Positions 1 to 7,701 of a DNA stretch of 64,000 nucleotides are shown here, piece after piece (position 1 is the stretch's first letter; every line of letters starts with the position of its first letter). Made by a program: the position numbers and the translations under genes. Source of the stretch: Chitinophaga rhizophila (GTDB lineage Bacteria; Bacteroidota; Bacteroidia; Chitinophagales; Chitinophagaceae). The notes under the pieces are model-generated. The model saw only the letters and a program-made list of their open reading frames with translations. It searched no databases and was not told the origin of the DNA. The stretch lies in the NCBI RefSeq assembly GCF_019492185.1, contig NZ_JAICCF010000001.1, forward strand, positions 434,001 to 498,000, written 5' to 3'.

Positions 1-765
1 GAAGAACAGCCTACAGGAGGGGCAGCGCTAAGATCCCTTTTTGAGCTTTGTAATCAGACAGCGCTTTTCCTGTCAACATCCTCCGGACAACAAGCACCTG
101 GCATCGCTGGAATAATGGGACAACCAGTAGCACTGGTAAGAGCATCATTGAAAATGGAATTGCAAGGACTACCTGCTCAACCGCAGCATTATGAACACAC
201 CATTACGGAAGAAAGCAAGACTAAACCACCGGGCTTAGTAAACTTATCCTTCCCTGTTGCATTAGGAGATGCCCGCAACAACAAAGACGGGCTGATTGGC
301 TATTTTAAAGACAATGGTAAAGGATTTTCCGAAATGCATATCCCCTACGGAATGCCCAAACCTGCCAGTCCATATTTCTCGAGCGATGACGTCAGACTGG
401 CATTTAATGCGGATCCCTCCCTGCAGGCTATCACCCTTTTAATGGATCCCCGAGGTGGAGTACAGGCAGATGCAGGCATACTACCTGTAAAATATATTGA
501 TCTCCCCGATACTTACACCGGCGGATTGAAACACATGGAGCTGGACATGCTCGCAGCCCCCATTCTTGGTGCGGGAACAGTCCCTTTTATACCACTGGGC
601 ACTGAACCGGAACGCCAGTGGATATTTAAACAGCAATTACCGACAGGAGACTGGCAGCAAACGAATATTGATAATCAGAATCACCTTCAGAGTGGCTCAA
701 TCAATACGCAAATGATACACGAAGGCTACCTTTCACTGTCACCGGCTACAAATGAGCAACAATAA
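1..765 (+). CDS. C-terminal part of a large protein of unknown function (5' end outside window)
   Basis: The reading frame is open from base 1, so this is the 3' end of a gene that begins left of the window. The first in-window ATG (115) is probably internal. About 254 codons are visible. The visible part has no obvious membrane segment. It is rich in Pro, Gly and Gln and contains a stretch reading LLMDPRGGVQADAGILPVK followed by a Trp-containing tail, which looks like a beta-rich extracellular domain. The next gene starts 14 bp before this one stops, so the two are probably translationally coupled. I do not recognise the family and assign no function. Confidence 0.7.
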   Translation, partial: EEQPTGGAALRSLFELCNQTALFLSTSSGQQAPGIAGIMGQPVALVRASLKMELQGLPAQPQHYEHTITEESKTKPPGLVNLSFPVALGDARNNKDGLIGYFKDNGKGFSEMHIPYGMPKPASPYFSSDDVRLAFNADPSLQAITLLMDPRGGVQADAGILPVKYIDLPDTYTGGLKHMELDMLAAPILGAGTVPFIPLGTEPERQWIFKQQLPTGDWQQTNIDNQNHLQSGSINTQMIHEGYLSLSPATNEQQ

Positions 766-2665
766 TATTTACCACAGCAACAACAGCATTATGGAGACAT
801 ACCATTTGATCACAAAGGAAAATACAATATCCAGTACCAACGCCAATGTATCGTTTAGCATTACCTGCAGCGATTACAACAGCGAGACCCTACTTAAATT
901 CATTGAAGTAGATCTCACCAGTCTGGCTGATATAGTAGACTGGCAAGGCGTTACTCCGCAAATCATTACTACCAGAACACCCGCTCCTCTGTGCAGGATA
1001 GGGCCCAGCCGCGGTCTGCAGACAGGCCAGATCCTGTTCACCTTTCTGGATGACGAAACTTACTTTAAAGATTATAATAACGAAATAACTTTTGTAATAC
1101 CTAACCTTTATAAACTTGAAGGTCAGAGTTTTCCACCTACCGCACCCATTACATTCAAGTTAAAGACACCTGGCAATACAGTGATTGGTAACCCTGAAAC
1201 CGATTATACCTACAATGCCATACAGGTAGCTAATAAAAAACCTGTCATCAATAGCTGCAGAATAAATCCCTCAATCGTCCAGGACAGCACTTACATCGCT
1301 ATTTCTTACGAAACCACCGACGCTGTTATCTGCGAGCTGGTAGACGGTACCGGGCAAAGTTTCGACACACAAACAAACATTGACCCAAGCAAATCATTCA
1401 GGTATACCAGACAGTTCAAACCTGCCAAACCAGGAACGTTTCCCTGCCCTCCTTTTCACCTATATGCCAGGGATGGCGCGAGAGAGTCTGTCGCGAGTAC
1501 CGTAAGAGAAGTAACTGTATGCGAAGATGCCAAATGGACTAAATTAGATAACTTCAGCAGACGCGTGCCAGTGATCAATGAAGACGGGACAGTCATCTAC
1601 CAATTGGAACAATATACAGTCCTGGACCTGATACTCAACGAAAGGGATGATATGATGTGGGCTATTATGCAGAAAGGAGACGATTTTTCTACCTTAGCCG
1701 ATACTCCCCCCTGTTTGTGGAAATCATCTGACGGTATCACATGGATGCCGCATACGAATAGTTTCCAAAACAAAACACGCGATATCCTATCTACAGATGT
1801 AACTATTCCGGCCGAGCTTGTGCATTGCCCCTGTGTTCATTTCGGAACCGAAGAGTTGTATTTTATAGGTGGCAGCAAAGCAGACATCAGCGTATGTGTC
1901 AATACCGTATCTGTGCTCAATCTCAGGCTTAACACCATCGATTCGTCCAGGTATCGTTTCCCACCTGCAATGAAGCCTCGTTCATTACACGCCTGCGTAA
2001 TATATCCTGACGCTGCCGGCAATGATAATATATGGGTCATCGGTGGAGCTGATAAAAATGGTAATGGTCTAAACGATGTATGGCGGTTTGACGGCACCAC
2101 CTGGATAGCTGTACCTACAGGCGACGCCTCATTCCCAAAACGCTGCAGGTTTGCCGCTACTGTTCAAACAGACGTGCATGGCAAGAAAAGCATCTGGATA
2201 GGTGGAGGCGCTACCCGTTACAACGGAAGCACATTAAACGATCTCTGGCTGTACGACGGTACCAAGTGGGTGAAGGCGCAGGATGAAACAGGTAATGCGG
2301 ATCTGAACTATAGTGAGGAATGGCTGGCAGCAGCGTCACTGTGTTATATCAGAACAAGACTAAACAGTGTACCCGACCCGGTATCCGACACTTACCGTTA
2401 CATACTATCAAGTGATCTGAGAGGAAACAGTAAACAATTAGTCTGTAGCTGGATAGTAGGCGTTGATCTGCAAGATCACGATTATAGATGGAGCCTGGTC
2501 ACTGATACTGACAGACCGCAATTTCCTGCCGTATTTGCGAATGTGCGAAACTTCACTGCCGCCACCATCGGATTTAATGGCTGTGCCTGGACTGTTATAC
2601 TTGCATATATATCTAAAGGCAATGTGGTTGTATCAAACCTGTATTATTCGTGCCCAATGCCATAA
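752..2665 (+). CDS. Kelch-like beta-propeller protein
   Basis: A 637-residue protein overlapping the preceding gene by 14 bp. The N-terminal ~250 residues look beta-rich and immunoglobulin-like. The C-terminal half shows Kelch-type repeat signatures: DNIWVIGGADKNGNGLNDVW followed by an FDGTTW element, then a second copy with SIWIGGGATRYNG and LNDLWLYDGTKW. Such repeats usually form a beta-propeller used for binding or scaffolding. No signal peptide is evident at the annotated start, and a second Met lies 13 residues in. It probably works with its coupled upstream neighbour and the secreted protein downstream. The role is unknown; only the propeller fold is inferred. Confidence 0.75.
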   Translation: MSNNNIYHSNNSIMETYHLITKENTISSTNANVSFSITCSDYNSETLLKFIEVDLTSLADIVDWQGVTPQIITTRTPAPLCRIGPSRGLQTGQILFTFLDDETYFKDYNNEITFVIPNLYKLEGQSFPPTAPITFKLKTPGNTVIGNPETDYTYNAIQVANKKPVINSCRINPSIVQDSTYIAISYETTDAVICELVDGTGQSFDTQTNIDPSKSFRYTRQFKPAKPGTFPCPPFHLYARDGARESVASTVREVTVCEDAKWTKLDNFSRRVPVINEDGTVIYQLEQYTVLDLILNERDDMMWAIMQKGDDFSTLADTPPCLWKSSDGITWMPHTNSFQNKTRDILSTDVTIPAELVHCPCVHFGTEELYFIGGSKADISVCVNTVSVLNLRLNTIDSSRYRFPPAMKPRSLHACVIYPDAAGNDNIWVIGGADKNGNGLNDVWRFDGTTWIAVPTGDASFPKRCRFAATVQTDVHGKKSIWIGGGATRYNGSTLNDLWLYDGTKWVKAQDETGNADLNYSEEWLAAASLCYIRTRLNSVPDPVSDTYRYILSSDLRGNSKQLVCSWIVGVDLQDHDYRWSLVTDTDRPQFPAVFANVRNFTAATIGFNGCAWTVILAYISKGNVVVSNLYYSCPMP

Positions 2666-2711
2666 CAGATCGCACCGGATACTATTATGCCTATCACTTA
2701 TAAAAATATTT

Positions 2712-4751
2712 ATGATGAAAACAAACCCCATAAAATGTACATCGCTGCTGACCCAAAAAAAGCAGGGGCTATACCTAGCAAATTTCTCGTTACTGATCAT
2801 GTTACTATCTACTATAAGTAATGTAACTGCGCAGGTTCACTATAATGATATTAGAACAATGGTCATTCTGCCAGCATACACACAGACCCAACGGCCTGTT
2901 GAATCAACAGTTAGTCAGTCAACCAGAGACTTTTGCAGAAATGACAGTTGTTTTTTCATCTCCTCCTCTACCCAGAACAGGAAAGTCAGACATGATTATT
3001 CCGCCTACCTGCATTTCAGTCTGGATGCCATACCAGAAGGGGCAATCATTGACACCGTTGATCTGATCATTTACCTGAATAAAGTAAAGAACACATCTTC
3101 CGTCTTTGAACAGGGTGTAAATTTGTATGAATTAAACAGCGCCAGAGGCGACCAGATTATCAACATCTCAGATTCTTCCAGTAGCGCTATAGCCCTGGTA
3201 TCGAAAGACGATATTGGCCGAGCTATTCATCTTCAACCGGATATTGTAGACGGCGAAACATGGGTATCCAGGAAGAAAGGCAATTTCTTTTGCATATTAG
3301 CAGCAGAAGAAGCCGAAACATATGGCTACTATACAGAAAGAATAGGTAACCTGCCGAAGCAACCTAAACTTGTAATATCCTACCATATGCCAGCTAACCA
3401 GGTCAGGCAAAAAAGTTGGCCTCAATACAAATATGACGCGCAACATACTGCTATGCTTGGCTGGCAGACCAATACAACAGCCACAGGATTTAAACTGAAC
3501 AGCATAATTACGACCAGTAATGGTGACGTTATAAAGTCAGATCCATTGATTAATAATGACCAGGTTATAACAGCTTATCAGGCATCAACACCTCCCTTCT
3601 CCAGATTACTAATGCTATCCCAGCAGGGTCGTCTTATCCGCGAAGCAAATATAGAATCTCTGGGAATTGTGAAGTTTGGACCATTTGCAGATAGAAAAGG
3701 GGATATACATTGCGTAATCGGACAAACCGGCAACACACTCGCCATGTTGAATCAGGGAGGTGCTATCATGCCTGTCACGAAAACACTTGAGAATAGCGCA
3801 CAAACAACTGCTGCTCCTGTAATTGGCTTTGACGGAAGCATCTATCTTTCTACTAATAATGGTATCTACGCCTATACACCACAGCCCCAGTGTAAACTGA
3901 AATGGGTTTACACTGCCAACAAGAACACATTTGGTACTGCTGCCCTGGATGAATCAGAACAGACAGTCTATGTCTATGATGGTGCAGGAGGAAAAATAAT
4001 CGCTATTAATAGTCTGGACGGTTCAACAAAATGGGAAGCTAGTATCGGAACCACTTTTGCTAAAGATGTACCTGTACCATCAGTGAAAGGAGGCACAGTA
4101 TGCGTTACCAATGGGCAAATCAAAGGCAGCAGTCTATTTATGATTGATGCTGGTAGCGGACGTATACATACGAGTATAAAAAGTACAGCCGATGCGATCT
4201 CTCAACCAGTAATTGGCACAAATAAAGTATTTATCATTAACAATGGACAACTGCAATCTTATCTGCTGACTAATGGCTCACAGTTGCCCACGCCTGCTGT
4301 TACAGGCCTTAACCCGGCCAGCTCACTCGTATTGGATGCCAGTGAGCATGTCTATATTGTGAATCCTGAAGAAGGAAAGCAATCGCTGACATTGGTATCG
4401 CCAGGAGCAGTCACTTTCCCTACTATGACAATTTTCGATGCCAATGGATACCTTACTGGTAACAGACTAGTCCTTACACCCGAAGGGAATCTGCTGACAG
4501 GTAATGATAACCGGTTGTTCTCCGTCCATCCCAGCGGATTTGCATTAAAAGAGAAAATAGATATTCCTTTTGCTAATGCAGACGAATTTCAGAGTGAGTA
4601 TCTTTACAGATCAGAAGGAGCGGTCAACGTAGCAGGTAAAACAGTAACAAGTCGTCAGAATATCGTGATCCATAGCGGCACAGCAATCAATTTCTCAAAG
4701 GGATTTAGCGTGCAAATGGGCGGTACCATCAATTGCAAAACAGGTTTCTAA
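2712..4751 (+). CDS. Secreted DNRLRE-like / PQQ-like beta-propeller protein
   Basis: I chose ATG 2712 because it is followed by a basic stretch and a hydrophobic signal peptide ending near NVTAQ (679 residues). An upstream in-frame start at 2463 would lie inside the preceding gene. Residues ~30-230 resemble a DNRLRE-type domain (a beta-sandwich with AYLHFSLDAIPEGAIIDTV). From ~240 onward there are PQQ/BamB-like propeller repeats (AALDESEQTVYVYDGAGGKI, AINSLDGSTKWEA). The end is a short beta-helix-like tail with INFSKGFSVQMGGTINCKTGF-like character, a pattern I associate with C-terminal regions of secreted Bacteroidota proteins. It lies 46 bp after the Kelch-like gene. Likely exported or cell-surface; the ligand is unknown. 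Confidence 0.75.
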   Translation: MMKTNPIKCTSLLTQKKQGLYLANFSLLIMLLSTISNVTAQVHYNDIRTMVILPAYTQTQRPVESTVSQSTRDFCRNDSCFFISSSTQNRKVRHDYSAYLHFSLDAIPEGAIIDTVDLIIYLNKVKNTSSVFEQGVNLYELNSARGDQIINISDSSSSAIALVSKDDIGRAIHLQPDIVDGETWVSRKKGNFFCILAAEEAETYGYYTERIGNLPKQPKLVISYHMPANQVRQKSWPQYKYDAQHTAMLGWQTNTTATGFKLNSIITTSNGDVIKSDPLINNDQVITAYQASTPPFSRLLMLSQQGRLIREANIESLGIVKFGPFADRKGDIHCVIGQTGNTLAMLNQGGAIMPVTKTLENSAQTTAAPVIGFDGSIYLSTNNGIYAYTPQPQCKLKWVYTANKNTFGTAALDESEQTVYVYDGAGGKIIAINSLDGSTKWEASIGTTFAKDVPVPSVKGGTVCVTNGQIKGSSLFMIDAGSGRIHTSIKSTADAISQPVIGTNKVFIINNGQLQSYLLTNGSQLPTPAVTGLNPASSLVLDASEHVYIVNPEEGKQSLTLVSPGAVTFPTMTIFDANGYLTGNRLVLTPEGNLLTGNDNRLFSVHPSGFALKEKIDIPFANADEFQSEYLYRSEGAVNVAGKTVTSRQNIVIHSGTAINFSKGFSVQMGGTINCKTGF

Positions 4752-4766
4752 AAGAAAACAGCCTGG

Positions 4767-4816
4767 CTATCTTGTAATAAGTCTTCATACATGCCTGACA
4801 CCTTATTACAAGATAG
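4767..4816. terminator. Perfect 15-bp hairpin between convergent genes
   Basis: The arms 4767-4781 (CTATCTTGTAATAAG) and 4802-4816 are exact reverse complements around a 20-nt loop. It sits between the convergent genes ending at 4751 and 4860, where a bidirectional terminator is expected. There is no strong U-tract on either side. Confidence 0.6.
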
Positions 4817-4859
4817 TCGGTACTGTGACAGTGACTAATGAAGTACTATCATAGAAGCA

Positions 4860-5252
4860 TCACTTCCTGGTTAATGTGATGTTCTTATGTTCACCGATAA
4901 TTTCCAGTAAGATATCAAAGTAGGTTTGTCCACCTCCTGCTTCCAGTTCCTCCAGCTTTCTGGTGAAGAAAGACTGATTGTAAGGTGACCCGGGAGCCAG
5001 CTTCTCCTGGTAATATTGTTTCGTTGTTTCATAACCAAGTGCTACCCTGCTTTTATCCATGTTCAGCCAGACCAGCTCAACCGGTTCATTACCATCAATG
5101 GCACCTAGCCCACCGTACAATATATCATTGAAGGCATCCAGGCTATTTCCTATCTGCCAGTTTTCCCGTTCCATAAACACCCGGTTGATCTCCTGGTAAA
5201 AGGATGCAATATCATTGATACTATCTCCATTTATAACAAGCTGTTTCTTCAT
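4860..5252 (-). CDS. Barstar family protein (ribonuclease-inhibitor fold)
   Basis: A 130-residue protein. The N-terminal strand KKQLVINGDSINDIASFYQE and the central NSLDAFNDILYGGLGAI motif match barstar-like inhibitors, where this helix-loop carries the acidic face that plugs the RNase active site. The C-terminal third (LEELEAGGGQTYFDILLEII) also fits the family. No barnase-like or other toxin gene is adjacent: the neighbours are a secreted propeller protein and a small membrane protein, each facing it from opposite sides. It may therefore be an orphan antitoxin or act on a distant partner. The family call is from sequence; the partner is unknown. Confidence 0.8.
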   Translation of the reverse strand: MKKQLVINGDSINDIASFYQEINRVFMERENWQIGNSLDAFNDILYGGLGAIDGNEPVELVWLNMDKSRVALGYETTKQYYQEKLAPGSPYNQSFFTRKLEELEAGGGQTYFDILLEIIGEHKNITLTRK

Positions 5253-5394
5253 ATAAAGTACAAACTACAAAAATGCAGGCAGATAATAACTATTACGTAA
5301 GGCAGTGGGGAATGGTCATAATTTTCTGACCTATTGTAACATCTAGCAAAGAATATTATTTTACAAGATACTTATAACAACCAAAATCTAAAAA

Positions 5395-5643
5395 ATGGCC
5401 AACAGACAACCCACCGAAATGAGTAATGAGGAACTACTCAAAAAAGAAAAAATTACATTAGTAGCAGTTACACTGGCAGCCGTATCCGTGATATTGATGC
5501 TTGCCGTAGGGATTTACCTGACCTTCGCCAAGAGGAAATTCAGCGCACTGCTGGCTATTCCCGTGTCATTACTTGCAATTTTCCTGGCAAATTATGTTAA
5601 CCTGAAAAAGATCAGACAGGAGAAAAGCGCCCGGGGTATATAG
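5395..5643 (+). CDS. Small two-helix membrane protein
   Basis: An 82-residue protein with an N-terminal Met-Ser-Asn-Glu-Glu-Leu-type soluble head, one long hydrophobic helix (about residues 20-45), a short basic loop (AKRKFSALL), a second hydrophobic helix (about 48-67) and a basic tail. Its size and layout match small Bacteroidota proteins sometimes labelled redox-active disulfide protein 2. That label is misleading here because the sequence has no cysteine. The gene stands alone and is followed by a terminator hairpin. Inner-membrane location is inferred; function is unknown. Confidence 0.65.
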   Translation: MANRQPTEMSNEELLKKEKITLVAVTLAAVSVILMLAVGIYLTFAKRKFSALLAIPVSLLAIFLANYVNLKKIRQEKSARGI

Positions 5644-5646
5644 CGC

Positions 5647-5678
5647 ATTAAAGCCATGCAGGTATGCATGGCTTTAAT
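5647..5678. terminator. 14-bp stem hairpin, bidirectional terminator
   Basis: The arms 5647-5660 (ATTAAAGCCATGCA) and 5665-5678 are exact reverse complements around a GGTA loop. It lies between the gene ending at 5643 and the convergent ohrR stop at 5692, which fits a shared terminator. Confidence 0.75.
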
Positions 5679-5691
5679 AACAGGTACAACG

Positions 5692-6138
5692 CTATTCAGC
5701 GTGATTAATAATTTTAGATAATAAACCCTTCAATTGCATCGCCTCATCAAGCGTAATACCCAAATCCGTCAACTGCGCCTGTAATCGCGGAACTTCCTGC
5801 TTCAGGTTTCTTCCTTTTTCTGTCAATGAAATAACAATACTTCTTTCATCCTTTTGTGACCGTACCCGATCTACTAATCCCAGCTCCTGCATTCTTTTCA
5901 GCAAAGGCGTCAATGTATTAGATTGCAGCATCAGCTTGTCTGCCAGCAGAGAAAGGTTCACTTCGTCGCTTTCCCAAAGCACCATCAGTACAAGGTATTG
6001 CGGGTAAGTGATACCCAATTCATCCAATACCGGCTGATAGCATCTGGTTACCAACCTGGAAGCCGCATACAAAGGAAAACATAACTGGTTTTCCAGTTTG
6101 TAAAAATCGTAATTCTCTTTCAGTTTCTTTACTTTCAT
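5692..6138 (-). CDS. ohrR: MarR-family organic-peroxide sensor OhrR
   Basis: A 148-residue winged-helix regulator of the MarR family. ATG 6138 is preferred over an upstream GTG at 6165. The N-terminal NQLCFPLYAASR carries the single reactive cysteine that defines OhrR. The winged helix spans roughly residues 45-115, with LMLQSNTLTPLLKRMQELGL as recognition helix and RSQKDERSIVISLTEKG as wing. In the family, oxidation of this Cys by organic hydroperoxide releases DNA and derepresses ohr. The gene lies 104 bp downstream of ohr on the same strand, so it is probably co-transcribed and autoregulated through the palindromes upstream of ohr. Confidence 0.9.
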   Translation of the reverse strand: MKVKKLKENYDFYKLENQLCFPLYAASRLVTRCYQPVLDELGITYPQYLVLMVLWESDEVNLSLLADKLMLQSNTLTPLLKRMQELGLVDRVRSQKDERSIVISLTEKGRNLKQEVPRLQAQLTDLGITLDEAMQLKGLLSKIINHAE

Positions 6139-6242
6139 GACAGTCGCAGATAAAAAATACTTCACAGGTCAAATCCTCAACAAGGTACCACTTTCGCCGG
6201 TAACTTTATACAGCTATCCCTTATACAACAACGGCCTGATTA

Positions 6243-6662
6243 CTAAAGCACTTCCAGCTGCACCTCAATATTACCACGGGTAGCATTTGAATACGGGCAG
6301 ACCTCGTGCGCTTTCTCTACCAAAGTCTGCGCCTGCTCACGCTCAATACCAGGGATCGTTACTCCGAGTGTTACTCCCAACTGAAAACCTCCCTGTCCGT
6401 TAGGATTTAATGATACAGCAGCCTTTACTGAAGAGGGTGATGCCGGCTTTACTTTCGCCTGACTCATCACAAGATTCAAAGCGCTGTCAAAGCATGCCGC
6501 ATATCCTGCTGCAAACAGCTGCTCCGGATTCGTATAACCAGCGCCGCTCCCACCTAATTCCTTCGGCATCCTTACTTCAAGCTCGAGCGCACCATCTTCA
6601 CTTGTTACTTTCCCGTTTCTGCCACCTGTTACAGTAGCACTTGTCTGATACAATGGTTTCAT
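6243..6662 (-). CDS. ohr: Organic hydroperoxide resistance protein Ohr
   Basis: A 139-residue thiol peroxidase of the OsmC/Ohr family that reduces organic hydroperoxides in the cytoplasm. The start ATG 6662 opens with [17 protein letters not shown], the typical Ohr N-terminus; a longer frame to 6878 runs through the promoter and overlaps the divergent gene. Both catalytic cysteines are visible, in YAACFDSAL (peroxidatic) and [10 protein letters not shown] (resolving). Length and motifs are full and typical, giving no sign of decay. It is the first gene of an ohr-ohrR unit, preceded by a consensus-like Bacteroidota promoter and two palindromes. Confidence 0.95.
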   Translation of the reverse strand: MKPLYQTSATVTGGRNGKVTSEDGALELEVRMPKELGGSGAGYTNPEQLFAAGYAACFDSALNLVMSQAKVKPASPSSVKAAVSLNPNGQGGFQLGVTLGVTIPGIEREQAQTLVEKAHEVCPYSNATRGNIEVQLEVL

Positions 6663-6668
6663 ATGACT

Positions 6669-6696
6669 ATCGTTTTCGATTATATCGTTTACGATA
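6669..6696 (-). promoter_or_regulatory. Tandem palindromic operators, probable OhrR sites
   Basis: Two adjacent inverted repeats share an ATCG/CGAT core: ATCGTTTTCGAT at 6669-6680 and TATCGTTTACGATA at 6683-6696. They lie between the -7 element and the ohr start codon, over the expected transcription start, where a repressor would block transcription. OhrR binding is inferred from position and from the known ohr/ohrR circuit. Confidence 0.65.
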
Positions 6697-6726
6697 CAAA
6701 TATAGGAATATTTATTACACACCAAA
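6697..6726 (-). promoter_or_regulatory. Bacteroidota-type promoter of ohr
   Basis: On the minus strand, TTTG (complement of 6723-6726) is followed after 18 nt by TATATTTG (complement of 6697-6704). This matches the Bacteroidota -33 TTTG / -7 TAnnTTTG consensus. Transcription would start inside the palindromes. Confidence 0.65.
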
Positions 6727-6860
6727 AAAAGTTTCAGAGGTACAACTTTTGCCTGTCTAAAGATAAACAGCATTGAATAGTAGTTGACGCTACCTGCTGT
6801 ATTGTAACCATTGAATGGCCAGACATACTTTTTAATCAAAATCATATAAATCCTGGAAAA

Positions 6861-7634
6861 ATGAAACAATTCCTTCAACTATCAGCGTGCATCACCCTTC
6901 TCATATTTTCAGCCTGTGGAGGAAAAAACACCTCATCTAATGTACAGTCGCCCGGAGATGACAAAACCAGTAAAGACAAATTATTAAATACAGGCGCTGA
7001 CATTCTACAGGACAAAACGCCTCTAAAGAAATTTACCGCTTACCTTGACGGCTTTCACTTCTATAACGGCAATATCAACGCACAGATGGAGGCTCATCAC
7101 TATGTGCAGCAGCTGAATGAAGACATGTATCAGGCTATCATCTTTGATGGAAATGGTGCAGACGCAAAAATTATGGGGGTAGAGTATATCGTAACAGAGA
7201 AACTATTTAAAACTCTGCCGCAGGAAGAAAAAGCACTCTGGCATTCCCATCATCACGAAGTGAAGTCGGGCACCTTGATTGCTCCCGGTATACCCGAAGT
7301 AGCTGAACATGAGCTTATGGAAAAACTGGTTTCCACCTACGGTAAAACCATTCATACATGGCATACTGATCAGGAAAGTTCTCTACCGATAGGATCGCCA
7401 ATGATTATGATGGGATTCACCAAAGAAGGTCAACTGCACCCTGAGCTACTACAGGCACGTGACAAACGATTCAACATCTCTACCGCACGCATAAAAGAAA
7501 AGCGGAATGATATTCCGATGCCGGCTGTTGATCCATCCGCCAATGCCTGGGAAAAAGGCGTTCTCAGGCAGTTTGTCATTACCTCAGAGGTTGACAGTGC
7601 ACAACATAAGCACCAGGGACATCCGCAGCGTTAG
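6861..7634 (+). CDS. DUF1264 (oil-body-associated-protein-like) lipoprotein
   Basis: A 257-residue protein with a lipoprotein signal peptide (basic MKQ, hydrophobic core, lipobox-like IFSACGG near residue 19) and a low-complexity linker. Residues ~55-235 match the DUF1264/OBAP family, with HHYVQQLNEDMYQAIIFDG, EYIVTEKLFKTLPQEEKALWH and the His-rich SHHHEVKSG. The biochemical role of the family in bacteria is not established. The gene is divergent from ohr with about 200 bp between starts, and is followed by a strong hairpin. Membrane anchoring is inferred from the lipobox. Confidence 0.85.
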   Translation: MKQFLQLSACITLLIFSACGGKNTSSNVQSPGDDKTSKDKLLNTGADILQDKTPLKKFTAYLDGFHFYNGNINAQMEAHHYVQQLNEDMYQAIIFDGNGADAKIMGVEYIVTEKLFKTLPQEEKALWHSHHHEVKSGTLIAPGIPEVAEHELMEKLVSTYGKTIHTWHTDQESSLPIGSPMIMMGFTKEGQLHPELLQARDKRFNISTARIKEKRNDIPMPAVDPSANAWEKGVLRQFVITSEVDSAQHKHQGHPQR

Positions 7635-7663
7635 TAGCATGTTGCCGGTACCTGCTCAGACTC

Positions 7664-7700
7664 CATTGGTGGGGTAGCTGTATGTCCTACCCCGCCAATG
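7664..7700. terminator. 14-bp hairpin between convergent genes
   Basis: The arms 7664-7677 (CATTGGTGGGGTAG) and 7687-7700 pair with a single G-T wobble around a 9-nt loop. It separates the DUF1264 gene (ends 7634) from the last gene of the long minus-strand operon (ends 7702) and probably terminates both. Confidence 0.75.
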
Positions 7701-7701
7701 C

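Noticed and set aside
1837..2100. 87-codon minus-strand frame inside the Kelch-like gene
   Set aside because: It is antisense to clear Kelch repeats with no independent support.
6663..6878. Longer Ohr reading frame to 6878
   Set aside because: It would span the promoter and operators and overlap the divergent DUF1264 start; the 6662 ATG gives the canonical Ohr N-terminus.
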